DNA from: Dasyornis broadbenti
Lineage: Eukaryota; Chordata; Aves; Passeriformes; Dasyornithidae
Assembly: GCA_013397935.1 (NCBI GenBank)
Contig: VZRN01005622.1
Location: 2,394,645-2,458,644 of the forward strand
Direction of reading: 5' to 3'
DNA: 64,000 nucleotides
The position numbers were made by a program, and so were the translations under genes. Positions 50,171 through 61,087 of this stretch are shown in pieces. Numbering within the stretch: position 1 is the first letter of the stretch; every line of letters starts with the position of its first letter. Under the pieces are notes generated by a model that saw nothing but the letters and a program-made list of their open reading frames with translations, ran no database searches and was not told where the DNA came from.

Positions 50171-52055
50171 CTCAGCAGATTCCTAACTACTACTTAATTA
50201 CCAAAGATGCAGAGTAGGGAAAAGATACACATTTGCCTAACCAAAAGAAAGATTAAGAGATTTTCTTCTGTAGTTCTAGTACAGACAGCCTTTTAATATC
50301 TGCTGTATACCTTGCTCAGTGAGCAACTAATGAAATCATCTGTAAATCTAAATTTTAAAACTGTCCTTTGGATACTTCAGTTAGCATCAAGCATTTCCTA
50401 TTGCATGGATCTCTGCTCCCCTTGTAAAAATCTCAACAGTGTAAGAGTTTCAGAGTGCTCCTTAAAAGCTGCTTTGTCTTTGTACTCACCAACCTGTTGC
50501 CTTTCAAAAGAAAGACTTAACTTTAACAAAGCAGCCCTTTTGACAGCATCTCCTTTGCAATCAGTTTTGCAGTTCTCAAGAAGACTATTCAGGTTTTCAT
50601 AATATTCCAATACCTTTCATGTAACTATTGTAGGTTTTGAGTTCATTTAGAGGCTGATGTTCTTCCTCGTAAAGCTTTTAGGAACCGTTATATTTGTTTG
50701 TACACAGTTTGAATATCGTGATTTATTTTTTTCCTCTCTGACTTCTCTGAAAACAACTGGAAATTTGATGCTCTGCTAGTATAGCCTTTAAGATTAGAAA
50801 TAGCTACCTAAGATAAACACAGACTAAGATGTGCCTCTGGTCGGAGATACTTTCCACTGTGAAATACTTATTTCAGTGCCACACTGCTTCAAAGGGAGTG
50901 GAAGGGGGAGGAAGGTGTCCCAAGAATCTGCATCTGCAATTATTTTGTGCAGTGTCTTCCCCTTCTGCTGTCTTTTGTCACCTCGTACGCTGCCTGTGAA
51001 GAGCTTCCTGTGTGTGCCTGGTGTTGTTACCTGGCCAGGAGAGCTGGGATGTCTGAGTCTCATCCCTTGCACAGGGAATGTCCTGGTGGAACTCAGGTCT
51101 GAGCTTTCAGGGTCCCCAGGTGACGGTAGCTGAGTCTTGTCTTGAGAGAAGCCTTGTGGCAGTCGCTGAAGACTTGGTTTCGGATTCTCTTGTTCTCAAT
51201 TTGTATGTCTTCACATCTGTGCTGATTATAAGAGCAAAGATAAATAAAAAGTAATAGGAAAATTTAAAAAGGAAAAGAAAGAAAACCTTTGTAAAGGAAC
51301 AACACACCAGAAACAGCAGTTGAGGAATTTTGCTGAGGGGAAGTGTTGTTTTGAAGAAAAGGGTAATGGCCTCTGGGGAATGGGGTTTACCACAAAACCT
51401 CACACCCTCTGAACCCTTGTTAAATTAGCTGTGTGTCTGTCCTGTACTGCCTCTGCTTTGTACAGAGGTAAGAGGCTGAGCTGTTTCCTTCTGCACCAGC
51501 CCCGAGACTCTGTGAGTTGTGTTGGCCTCAGCTCCTGGAGCACTCTCTGTGTTCTCAGGGCAAGTATGAGGCATTACTTTCAAGAGACAGGCGGCTCATG
51601 CCTCAGTGCTGGATTGCGTTTCTCTTATCACAAATCCTGTAGAGAAGAAGTGTTGAAAATCTTATGCAGCTCCGAATAGTAGTGCCAGTATGAAAAACTC
51701 AGAGCCTGCACCAAACTTGCCATTTCAGCTCAGGCACCTGGAACAGGCACAGTGAATGAGAGGGGAAGAAAGAAATTCTTCAAAGAGCAGCTGATCAGGA
51801 GTTCATTTAATTTTCCTTTATATTCACTGGACTGATGAATGCAATTAACAACTGCTTCACTGGAAAGAGTTTTCACTCCGTTATTTCCTTCATCTCAGAC
51901 TTGGGCTCATTTGATAATTATTTTTACATGCTGACTTTCACATCATCGACTGTTCTTCCCAACCTTGCACTGTAGTGACAAAGGAATCATAGCAAAGTCA
52001 AGCCATTGATTTTTACTCTTTCCTTGCTACATGCTTACTTTTTTTGTAAGTGCAG

Positions 52056-52134
52056 TAATTTCCCTGGCCGTGCTGCGATGAGTTCTACATCTTTCCCAGG
52101 ACAATGTATGTATCTGATCAAATGCACCAGCCAG
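52056..52134 (+). other. Candidate exon containing a possible start codon
   Basis: A T-rich stretch ending in gtaagtgcag (acceptor-like) precedes 79 bases that end in CAG followed by gtaagc, a good donor. One frame is open through the segment. It contains an ATG at 52078, in a moderate context (G at -3), that would encode MSSTSFPGQCMYLIKCTSQ up to the donor in phase 0. An alternative acceptor (acatctttcccag) inside the segment would give a 35-base exon. I recognise no protein family. The frame remains open for only 12 codons into the putative intron. The paired splice signals make this one of the better exon-like segments, but chance is likely. Confidence 0.13.
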
Positions 52135-52140
52135 GTAAGC

Positions 52141-54745
52141 CAGATGAAGCATCTACTGCTGTTCAGAAAATAGATTCTGCATTGAATTAACTACTAGAAA
52201 AGCAAATCTCCATTATTTCAAAGAGCAGTAAGATTGCCCTCAATACTCATTTCCTATCAGTATGGGACAGATAAAGCACCGAAGTGGAAGCCAGAAATCT
52301 ATCAAATGGCTCATTGACTTGGGACAATTTAGAATGTTTTTCCTTGTGCTTCTTGACTGTGTGTCTACTTCTGTACTGTAATAACTCTGTGGAGGAGAAA
52401 CCATTTCTGTACTTGTTTGCACAAACTCTATTTTGCTTGGATTCTCCAGGTAACGTAAAATATTCTCCATTGTAAACAAAGCTGTGAAACATTGCAGCTC
52501 CCACTCATTTCCTTCCAAATTCCACAGGAGTAAATAGCTTTGTCTGATAACAAGTGCAGTCCTGTGGTTGGGATTAAAATGATGTGCAGCTCCAGTTGTC
52601 GTGCCATGTGGCCTCAGGCTGTATTTCCTTGGGAGCTACTGCTTTAAGTCTTCTAAAGCAAAAAATGTTTCAGTTCAGTCTATGGGCTCAAAGCAGACAA
52701 ATGTGAAAGTGAATTAGGACAGTCAAAATAAGCTGACCAAATTTGGTGGGTAAATAGCTGGTATGTGGATAAAATTAATGGAGAAATATTGGAGTGCTGA
52801 GAATTCAGTTAAATGGTAACCAGAGTGATGAAAGCTTGAGCTGTTTAATCCATCATTCCATTTTCATGTCCAGAGAGCAACAGCGCTTCTGGAAAGTGCC
52901 AGAGGTGTCACATCAAAAATACAACACAACTGGGGACAGCATCTTGAACAATGTCCTTACTTGCCTGGGCAGCAGAAAGGAACTCACATGGCTTCAATGA
53001 AATTCCGGTCAGCACCTGAAGTCCTAATCTTCCTTTCCATCCCCATCTCCCATATTTTTCTTTTCCCCCTGTTTCCCGGTGTATTATGTATTTCTCCCCT
53101 TTTCTTTCTCTCCTTTTACTTTTTTCCAAGAGTTGTGTTTTGGTAGCTAGGATTGTTTTGTAGCATGCCAGAGAGCCTGTGATCACAAAGGCTGCTCAAG
53201 TGAGGTTTTAAATAGCCTGATTTGTGGGGGTTTGTCAGATCTACTCAAAACAGGTAAGACCTTGTGCTAGAAGCTTGCCGCTCTCTGATAGCAAGCGAGA
53301 GACAGCCTCAGAAACAGCAGCTGCATTTTTTTAATCTCCGTAGTTCTTTTTATTTTCTGCCCTTTTCAAGCTTGCTTTGTCTTTCAGTAAAGATGATCAA
53401 GCTGCACCAGAAACAGCAGCGGCAACAATGCATCCAGCTCACTTCAGCATCTGTTTTTCTTTGCCATCAAAAGGCCCATTAGTTATTTCCCTTGTTAGCA
53501 CCCTCTGATAGATTTGCCAAACAGCATCTTTTGTGTGTTAAAATTCTGGTGACAAAAGAGAAACGGAAAAACAGAGGCTGAAAAAACAAAATTGTTTAAT
53601 TTTCTACCTTCCATGTGTTTTCCTTTCATTATATTGTGAGTTTAATTTGCATGTCAGGAGTAATTTGCACAGAATATTAAATAAATATTTTCAGTGTTCC
53701 TTGTTCTGAGCGTTAGGGTTGAATATGGAGCTGAGCAGAATTTGTTTCATGTCTTTGCAGCACTTATTTGAAAACGTCACTGTTGCTGGTGATTAGGGTA
53801 AGAGATGATAAAGTTTTATGGCTTCCTCAGAGATAGAGGATTCCTTCGAGATTTGTGGGAATAAGTGAACTGTCAATATATACATGAGCGTATGAATTTC
53901 TGAAGGATGCTAGCAACATCAGGGAAAATACAAATCTAGTGAAGGTGGGACAGCAAGATAGCCCTGAAACAATGTAAGAACCAAATGTATCACAACACAA
54001 TCATAAGCCTATTTCTGAAAGAAAATTATATAAACCAGTAATAATCGGGTGTGTGAAGCTGTTTTCTCCCCATATGAAATGTTTTTGGTATTACAATGTT
54101 GGGAATGGTTTTAGTACCCATATTTTGAAAAGGCTGTTTGGAAGCTCAAGTGAGTATGGAAAAAGAAAAGGAAATCATTTGAGGGCTAGAGAAAAATTTC
54201 TTTGTTTAGTGTCTCAAGAAAAGTCAGCTGCATTGTGATGTGATCACAGTTCTGCAAGCATAAAAGAACAAGAGCCTGGAATTAGGAGCTAGAGAAAGTC
54301 CAGGTAGAAGCACACCACTGCAAGCAGAGTAAGGGAGACTCCATCCATCCTGGGTGGTTTTGGGGAGTATGGGTCCAAAAATATTCTTAACGGCAAAACC
54401 CCACATATAAGATAGAAAATATCACTGAAGAAAAATTTCATTAGGCATCGTGCAGATCAAAATGTTGAACAGTGTGGTCATGGTCCAGAAGCACAGTTAT
54501 CCTTTAACATCAAGTCCATCACCCTCCAAATTGTCTTTTCTTTTTTTTTCCTTTGAAAGGGCTTTATTTATTAAAGGAATATATAACTTCCAGTTGGAAG
54601 CCAGGGCTTCTAATGGAATCAGCTTAAAGTTTTAATTTTTGAAGTGTTGATGACAACCTTTCAGACACCACATCTTAACCTTGAACAGTGACTACCAAAT
54701 TTTTGAAAGAGCATCATTTTGAGTCTGAAGAAAAAAACATTTTTT
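52141..54745. other. Non-genic unique DNA
   Basis: Nothing is supported. Donor-like sites cag|gtaacg (near 52449) and cag|gtaaga (near 53253) follow frames with no convincing acceptor. An ATTTGCAT octamer lies at 53645-53652. Confidence 0.5.
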
Positions 54746-54748
54746 GCC

Positions 54749-54783
54749 TTTTTTTTTTTTTTTTTTTGGGGGGTGTGTGTGTG
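54749..54783 (+). repeat. Compound T-run, G-run, (TG)n repeat
   Basis: Nineteen T, then six G, then five TG units in direct succession. This is a compound simple repeat, likely variable in length between individuals. Confidence 0.85.
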
Positions 54784-54789
54784 AATATT

Positions 54790-56040
54790 TGTCAGTGCTG
54801 GAAACGATGACTATTGAGTGACATCTAGTGGATGTGAAGACGCTGAACACCAGCATTTCACCGGTACAAAACCTTCTGACAGTCGTCAGAGTTGTAGGGC
54901 TGGCAAAAGGGACCACATAATTAAAATGTTATGCATTGTAGCAAGATGTTGTTGGTAACAAGTCAGAGAGACAGAATCCAGCTCTTCAAGGAAACAGAAA
55001 CTTAAGTAAATTGAAACGTGTCAGATTTCTTTTTTTTAGATCCTTTCAATTCTTATGTAAAAAAAAAAATAATAAAAAAAAAATCCCCATGCTACTTCCT
55101 GCTGGTTGTCCTGCTCCCAGCTGCACTTTATATAATCTCTATGCAGGGACCATTTACCAGCACACTCCCTGAAAACCACAACGTGTCACACAGTAGCCCT
55201 TGTGTGGTGGCCAGGGCCTTCTGATATATTTTGGATGGATACTTTTCCTTTTTCATTTCCGTTTCATTTTTCACAATGTAATATGTACTTATCCTTGAGG
55301 CTTACTGGCCACAATAAGTCTGGAGTTGCTTTATAGTGAGCTGATGACAGAAAAATTGTAGTTTTTCATGAGAGATTATTGAAGAAGAATACCTGCAATG
55401 CTTGCCTGCCTTAATTCTCTTTTTTGGGAAAATGTATTTCTGGGCAGACCACATTTCAGAAACTGAGATACAGAGACTTCAATTTTTGAAGCTGAAGGGA
55501 AAAAACGTCAGCAGAAAGCTTTTATAGCCTAAGGGCATGATTCATCAGGTGTCTTATGGTACATTTAAATGTATTGATCATTAAGCATGCAGTTGTGAAC
55601 TCTGGATTTTTGTCCTTGTCCACAGAACCTTCACAGGGCTCTGTAGCACTATTAAGCTCCCACTTATTAACTTTTTTTCCCAAAGTTCATAATCATAAAT
55701 TCATTTTTTTGCATTTTTACAAGACACAATTTAAACAAGTCCCTGGATACAAAATAGCCCACTGATATTCTATTGATAAGCTAAATCCAAAAGTCTCTAA
55801 TATGGGATATATGGGTGAAGTGGTTGAGAGGACTAGGTTTTGATTACTCCCGGATTCTTACAGTGAAATATAAGTTATATGCAGTCAGAATGTTGATATA
55901 AATCACTTCATCTGGTGTGACTATTCTACAGGTGAGGTAAATGGAATCTAGATTAAAGACATACGGCCAGGAAAGGAAGATGCACTAAAAGTAGAGAATA
56001 AAGTGCAGCGAGGTCGTTTTTAATAATAAATTATTATTTA
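54790..56040. other. Non-genic DNA
   Basis: I see no gene. An A-rich tract with two T interruptions lies at 55059-55083. A tacag|gtgagg string near 55926 can be read as either acceptor or donor but has no partner. Confidence 0.5.
54816..54831 (-). promoter_or_regulatory. Weak CTCF-like motif
   Basis: The minus strand reads ccactagatgtcactc, which matches the core CTCF word (CCACTAGATGGCGC-like) with mismatches in the G-rich half. It is weaker than the site at 61072 and may not be bound. Confidence 0.15.
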
Positions 56041-56043
56041 GTA

Positions 56044-56561
56044 ATGACTTGTGTTTTAGAGATGTGTGCAGCTTTGGAGCATCAGAGGATTTGTGTGCTG
56101 CAGCTTCATTTGTACCCTCCCTGCTCCCCCTGCCCAGCTCCAGCAGGCTTTGGCTGCACAGCCTTTGGCAGAAATCCCAAGGAACGTCCCCAGGAGATGC
56201 TGCTCATGTCCTCCCCTCTCCCACCTTTATCTGCAGTCTCCGGCAGGGCAGTCAGGAGGGGAAGCTGCTCCTGCTCCCGCCCAAAGCAGAGCCAGAAGGG
56301 CTCAGCCTTGCAGCAGGTGCTTTGCAGAGCTGCGGCATCTGGCAGCAACATTTCCAATGCTGTGCTGCTCTCCAGCCCCTGCACATTCCCAGCTCCGGGC
56401 ATGTCGGAGGGCAGCACTGCTTCATCCACAATGGCCTGCTAGGATGGGGAAATCAATACCAGAAGTGGAGGAATGAACTCCAGGCCACAAGGAGGGGTTT
56501 AGAAGCTGTTCACTTTTTAATTCTCTTCCCCCTGCTCCTCATCCACTCCTTTCCCTGTTGA
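56044..56561 (+). other. GC-rich patch with a 132-residue ATG-started open frame
   Basis: From the ATG at 56044 (purine at -3) a frame runs 132 codons to a stop at 56442. The two other plus frames are open for 170 and 136 codons but open on TTG and GTG, and a minus frame is open for 107. With four frames open over the same DNA, the absence of stops reflects composition, not selection on a protein. The peptide is rich in Cys, Pro, Ser and Ala with no recognisable domain. CpG is not enriched enough to call a promoter island. A non-coding exon cannot be excluded. Confidence 0.2.
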
Positions 56562-56800
56562 AATGCAGTGGCAGTTTATTTTTAAAATGGATTTTATTTG
56601 ATTAACTTTTGTCTTTCCCTATAACCTGCACTATATTTGCACGCAGATATACCTTATCATAAAACCTGCTTGTTTTTCTGTGACATCTTGTACTTGTGTG
56701 TGGGTTAGGACTGTGCTTTTAATTTAAAAAAAAACCTAAATTTTTAAGATAAAAAACTTCTTTCTCTTTCATTCTATATTATGTTCAGGTTAACTAAACA
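56562..56800. other. AT-rich DNA
   Basis: I see nothing here beyond AT-rich sequence between the GC-rich patch and the CR1 fragment. Confidence 0.5.
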
Positions 56801-56807
56801 ACTAAAT

Positions 56808-56911
56808 TATAGAATCATCCAGGTGGGAACAGTCTTCTAAGATCATCAAGTCTGATCTTGGACCAAGTGTCAATAAAACCAAAGCACTAAGTGCTGTGTC
56901 CAGTTGTTATA
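56808..56911 (-). mobile_element. CR1 LINE 3'-end fragment
   Basis: About 100 bases match, in reverse orientation, the untranslated 3' end of CR1 (atagaatcatccaggt at the left edge, then a gatcatcaagt block and a cactaagtgctgtgtcc block). The typical terminal octamer repeat is reduced to a single partial unit. Only the tail remains, with no reverse-transcriptase part. This is an old, severely 5'-truncated copy, inserted in the same orientation as the one near 26 kb. Subfamily is not assigned. Confidence 0.82.
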
Positions 56912-56999
56912 TCGGATAAATTTAGTAGGGATTAGGCTATGTGTTCATCACATCAATACCAAACTTTGTAACACAAGGTCAAAATTTAAAAAAAAATTG

Positions 57000-57240
57000 A
57001 TTCAGTGGATCTGGACTGCTAAGTCTAAGTTTTCTTTCCACAAATATTTTCAGTGTCAGGCTATAAGGACCAAAAGTGAGCTGCATCCTCATTGGGACAT
57101 AAATCAGTGACATACTCTGTATTTTTGACAAAATATGTACTAAAATCATATTGCACTGCTACCAGCTCTGAAAAATTTACTTTGTTTTGTGATACATTGT
57201 TTTTGTATTGAACACACTTGTAAAGATGCCCTTTTCTCTT
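57000..57240. other. AT-rich DNA
   Basis: No feature is supported. A short open frame of 68 codons overlaps the CR1 fragment and is of chance length. Confidence 0.5.
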
Positions 57241-57244
57241 ACTG

Positions 57245-57260
57245 TTTTTTTTTTTTTTTT
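57245..57260 (+). repeat. Poly-T run
   Basis: Sixteen consecutive T, followed by aag. The sequence downstream has an open frame but no recognisable peptide, so I do not read this as an acceptor. Confidence 0.8.
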
Positions 57261-57459
57261 AAGAGAAAATTTGTGACTATTTTAAAGAGAACGCTTGAAA
57301 AATGTACAAGAGTTCCTGGTATTCATAAAGGAGAAGGAAAGAAAACAAGGTTTAAGCTTCTGATCCAGCCTGAGGAGAGCTGGACAGATAACTGATCTCA
57401 CTCCTGAGCTGGGAGCTGCTTTGCCTGACACCACTAAAATAAAGCAGAGGCTACCCCTG

Positions 57460-58260
57460 TAGACTCCCTGCTGCCAAAACCTGCCCATGCAAAGCCTTTT
57501 GGTTCTTGTTGCTGCTGCAGCTGAAATATTTCTGCAGTCCTTTAGCAAAATTGACATGGGAGAATTAATTCAGCCTTTTAACTCAGCTACACAGCATATC
57601 GCTCTCAGATTACTGAGTGTTGAAGCAGCTTCATTCTCTCTCTCTTTTTTTTTTTTTCCCATCCCAACTCTGAGCTCTGGTCTGAAAACTGACAGATATG
57701 TGGAGACATTTCTGCACATCTGGAGATGCTTGGAGGTTGCCAGACCCTTCAGGGCAGGGTGTGAAGCAGCACTGAGCCTTGCAGTGCTGAAGGCAGCTGT
57801 GACCTACAGGACTCTTGGCTCACGGGTTTCAAACCAGTGCTGCCACAGATTCCAAATCACTGCTGAGCTGCAAGCAGAGTTATTGCCCACAAACTCTGCG
57901 TGAAGAGCAGGATCCTACCCAGGAATAATAAAAGTGCTGATAAAAATGCTGCTGCCACGAGCCAGGGCTGCTGGATGCCAACAGTTTCTCTTGAGCTTCA
58001 CAACCCAAGCGCACGGGACTTGGTGTGAGGCACAAAGTGCAGCTGAAAGGTAAAGGACTCTGGCTTTGGGCTTGCACACCCTTTTGTGGTTTGTGGGCTG
58101 GGACTGATTCACAGCTGGAGAGCACAGCGTGTGCAGCACTGCTCAGAGCTGCTCTCAGTGGGAAGACATCTCCTTATTGCTCTCATCAAGGGTATGCTAC
58201 CAAATTAACAGCACTCAGTTCCCAGGAACAGTCCAGGGCAAGGGTTGAAACTCCACCCTG
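57460..58260. other. GC-richer patch with a 138-residue open frame
   Basis: A frame from an ATG at 57487 is open for 138 codons. It crosses a CT/T run at 57635-57657 that encodes a Ser/Leu/Phe-rich string, which is a poor sign for a real protein. The start has C at -3. Frames on both strands are open between about 57880 and 58261. I recognise no domain. The patch is best read as stop-poor, GC-richer non-coding DNA. Confidence 0.3.
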
Positions 58261-58579
58261 ACTGAGGTTTGCTGGGGTTGGGATTTTTTTGCTGTTGTTG
58301 CTGTTGTTATTTCAATAGCCAGTCTGCACACTACTGTAGATCTTTAAAAACATCTTTGCTCATCAAATTGATCTGACCTGGACCACAAAGTCCAGGAACC
58401 ACTCCTGAGGTTGTGCACTTTTCCTCCTGTCATGCGTGCTGTTGTCCTTAGAGAGGAAAAGTGAGAGAAATCCTGTTTCATGGTAACTTTATAGAAAGAG
58501 ATTTTTTACTTAACAATTTTCTGAATGTGAGATTCTTAACTTTGTAGATACTTGAAGTTTAAAATGTTTGGGCATTTGT

Positions 58580-58595
58580 ATTTATTTATTTATTT
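58580..58595 (+). repeat. (ATTT)4 microsatellite
   Basis: Four perfect ATTT units in AT-rich DNA. Confidence 0.85.
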
Positions 58596-58599
58596 CGGG

Positions 58600-59110
58600 G
58601 ATCAATATCTCATCTACTTCAAATACTGTTGGACTCATACTTGCCAAAAACATTTCCACTACAAATCTCCTTTTCCTCTGCATGTACGTAAAGAAGTTCT
58701 ACTTTCAGCTGTTTAGATGTTGATGATTCAGAGTAAAATTTTTTTTTTTTCACTGCTACTAAGCCTGAAATATCTGTGTTTTTAAATGTTGTCTCAGACA
58801 GTGTACATGAAATATTAGTTGTATTCTCATTCTCACAGTGTAGATTCATTTCAATATACTTCATAAGGTCATCATTCAAATACGCAAAAGAAGAAAGCTG
58901 GATTTTTCTGTTTGTTTGTTGTAAAGACCCCTTCCTCCCTTTCAAAGTTACACTAGAACTGCAGTTCAGGCAGGCTCAGACCCTCCTCTTTCTCAATTAT
59001 TAATATAAATGAATTCAAAAATCTTTAAAAATGTGTGCCACAAGGAAGAGCTAGAAACTTTCAAGCTGAGCTGTGCGCAAGTGTCCAGGTCGCAGGTGGC
59101 ACAGCCTTGT
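58600..59110. other. Non-genic DNA
   Basis: A 108-codon minus-strand frame (58945-58619) is open here but contains a Lys run from a T tract and matches nothing I know. No gene is called. Confidence 0.5.
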
Positions 59111-59121
59111 ACACATGAATT

Positions 59122-59200
59122 ATCCCAGTGACTTCACTGGGATTTATTTGTGTGGGCAAAGCTGCTCACGAAGAAAGAGCGTTTGCGCTTCTGGAGCCGT
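59122..59200 (+). repeat. Probable ancient sauropsid interspersed repeat with a perfect palindrome
   Basis: The arm atcccagtga (59122-59131) is mirrored exactly by its complement at 59134-59143 with a two-base spacer. The next 55 bases (gggcaaagctgctcacg, then a gtttgcgcttctggagcc block) follow an order I recognise from memory as scattered through bird, turtle and crocodilian genomes (a cagtgacttca-like palindrome, then a caaagttactcacg-like block, then a gtttgcaggatc-like block). I cannot give its family name with confidence. No open frame. Confidence 0.4.
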
Positions 59201-60160
59201 AGTTACTCTTCCCCTGCAGAGAGAAATAGGAAAAGGTTGATAACTTTAGCTGTGGTTGTACAAAGAGCCAAAAGTAGAAATGTGTTATTTGCACTCTGAT
59301 CAATGATAATAAATCATAACAGGAAAATCAATTGTTTCTTTGAATCAGCATTAAGAGCAGATAGAACTACTTGTAAAAATGCCACGAGCAGGCAAGAAAT
59401 ACCAGCAGCATAAGCAGATGAACAAATGAGCATCAACTGCTGTGACATCCTTCACCTTTTCTGATGGGCAGCAAATAAAGGTACAGGAACAACACAGCAA
59501 CTGTTTTTTCTGTGCCAAGTCTCTCCAATGTTTAAATTAGCTTCATAAATTAAATCAGACATGTTATTCTATACTAGTTGCTGTTAAAATCGAATACTGT
59601 TTACTGCTGGTATCAATATATTATCCAATTCCATTTGCAGCTCCCCCAGTGGTCATTAGTTTGCCTTTGGCATAGCCTGCAGGGATTTTACACAAAAGCT
59701 ATTTAAAACATGTACCTTTCCCCATAAAGTCCAGCCATGAAACCAGTGATTCGACAGCCTGACATGACAGAATTGCTTTTAAGAATAGTGTCCTGAAAAT
59801 TTACAAGCTGTCAAGGTCAGATTACAGAGTTGTAATCAATGAATGTGAGACTCGACTCCTCATTATTTGGTGGAGGGAGAACCCTGGCACATCCAGCTCC
59901 TCTCGATGTGTGGGCTCTGGTGTTCCCTGCAGCTCTCTGCTTTCTCCAGTTGGTTCCCACTGTGATCTCCAGAAGACTCTGTAGGAATTTATTGGAACAG
60001 TGCAAGGTGATCATGTGAAAAACCCCTGGGCAAACTTCTGGCTGCTTTCATAATTTCCCCCTCAATATTTTGGCAATTTTCAGGATGATTGGAAAAGTTT
60101 AATTATTAATTTATAATCAGGATTGAAAAAAAAATAAATAAATAAGTAATCTTCTTACTT
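59201..60160. other. Non-genic DNA
   Basis: I see nothing coding. Stops are frequent and no transposon is recognised. The stretch ends in an A-rich taaataaataa string (60127-60143). Confidence 0.5.
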
Positions 60161-60167
60161 GGTTGTG

Positions 60168-60354
60168 TTTCCTTTTTCTCACTTTCCCTTTCCTCGTCCT
60201 CTTCCTTTTTCCCTTTCTCTTTTCCCCCTTTCCCTCTTCTTTCCCTTTTTTCCCCTTTGTCCTCTCTTTATCCTTTTCCCCTTTCCCTTTTTTCCTTTTT
60301 ATCTTCCCCCCTCTTTGATTTTACTCTTTTCACTTCTTTATTTCTATTACTTTA
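60168..60354 (+). repeat. Long pyrimidine-rich tract
   Basis: About 190 bases of nearly pure C/T include 62 uninterrupted pyrimidines (60197-60258), with loose CCTTTT periodicity. The tract ends in tttctattactttag at 60354. Such tracts can form triplex DNA. The ending also looks like a splice acceptor, but no exon-like sequence or donor follows. The Phe/Pro/Leu-rich open frame crossing it is an artefact of composition. Confidence 0.85.
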
Positions 60355-60699
60355 GCATAACAAAGGACAAATGAAGTTTTGGGAGAGAATTTGTGAGGTC
60401 CTTGGCTCTTGTGGTATTGATGATCAGGGAGGGAATGTTTATTGCCAGGACTCACACTGTGATTGATGGAGGTTGTTGAGCTATTGGCAAAGACAATCTT
60501 TATCTTCAGCATTCATTATTTAGTGAAGTTAAATGTGTTTTAACAACATTAACCAAAAGGTTAGAAGTTAGAAAAAGTTCCTGTGGTTAGAGAAAGGGGG
60601 CAACGCATATTAAAGCCAAGGGAGTCCATGCATAAAAATCCACACCTGACCACACACACTTTCTTAGCCCAGACAAAAGACATAGTTAAAGAAGCAGCA

Positions 60700-60718
60700 T
60701 TTTATTTTATTTTATTTT
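60700..60718 (+). repeat. (TTTTA)n microsatellite
   Basis: Nearly four units of TTTTA. Confidence 0.85.
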
Positions 60719-60871
60719 CCTGCCTTGTTGAGGTTTCTTTTACCAACTTGCCCACCATTGTTTCTAGAGTGTAAGTCACTGCATATCTATTGGTGTAATG
60801 TTTTTTCTCATTATTTTTTCAGGGGTTAAAAAAAACCCTCAGTATTACCCCTCAACATTTATTCAAGCAGG

Positions 60872-60960
60872 TTTTTTTTGGTTTTTTTNNNNNNNNNNNN
60901 NNNNNNNNNNNNNNNNNNNNNNNNNNNNNNNNNNNNNNNNNNNNNNNNNTTTTTTTTTTT
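60872..60960. repeat. T tract interrupted by assembly gap (61 N)
   Basis: T runs with single or double G precede N at 60889-60949, and eleven T follow. As with the other gap in the window, a long T-rich run that could not be assembled is the likely content. Frames read through the N block are meaningless. Confidence 0.9.
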
Positions 60961-61071
60961 CCGGAAAGGGCTTGGGTCCATTCTCTGTCTACTTTATTTT
61001 AAAATGAATGTGTTTTCCTGCATTTATGTGAGAGAAGGCAAGGACAAAGAAAGTTGTGGGTTGCATAAGTA

Positions 61072-61087
61072 GCACTAGATGGTGCTG
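61072..61087 (+). promoter_or_regulatory. CTCF-like motif
   Basis: The string gcactagatggtgctg matches the vertebrate CTCF core (cactagatggcgct-like) at all but one or two positions. CTCF organises chromatin loops and insulators. One good motif match is suggestive only. Confidence 0.3.

Larger units (their letters stand above)
45470..52050. other. Non-genic unique DNA
   Basis: I see no supported gene. A minus-strand aag|gtgagc donor-like site near 45880 follows a 71-codon frame whose acceptor side is weak. Open frames near 46327-46653 and 51107-51403 (about 100 codons) match nothing I know. A cag|gtaaat site near 48736 and a gag|gtaaga site near 51466 lack good partner acceptors. The stretches at 47580-47760 and 49850-50170 are listed separately. 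Confidence 0.5.

Noticed and set aside
56049..56561. 170-codon plus-strand frame
   Set aside because: It opens on TTG, overlaps three other open frames in GC-rich DNA, and has no recognisable domain. The ATG-started frame from 56044 is recorded instead as part of the patch.
60159..60374. 71-codon open frame rich in Phe, Pro and Leu
   Set aside because: It is a direct consequence of the C/T tract; any such tract reads as this kind of peptide.
60798..61072. Plus-strand frames crossing the second N block
   Set aside because: These frames are undefined across 61 unknown bases flanked by T runs.
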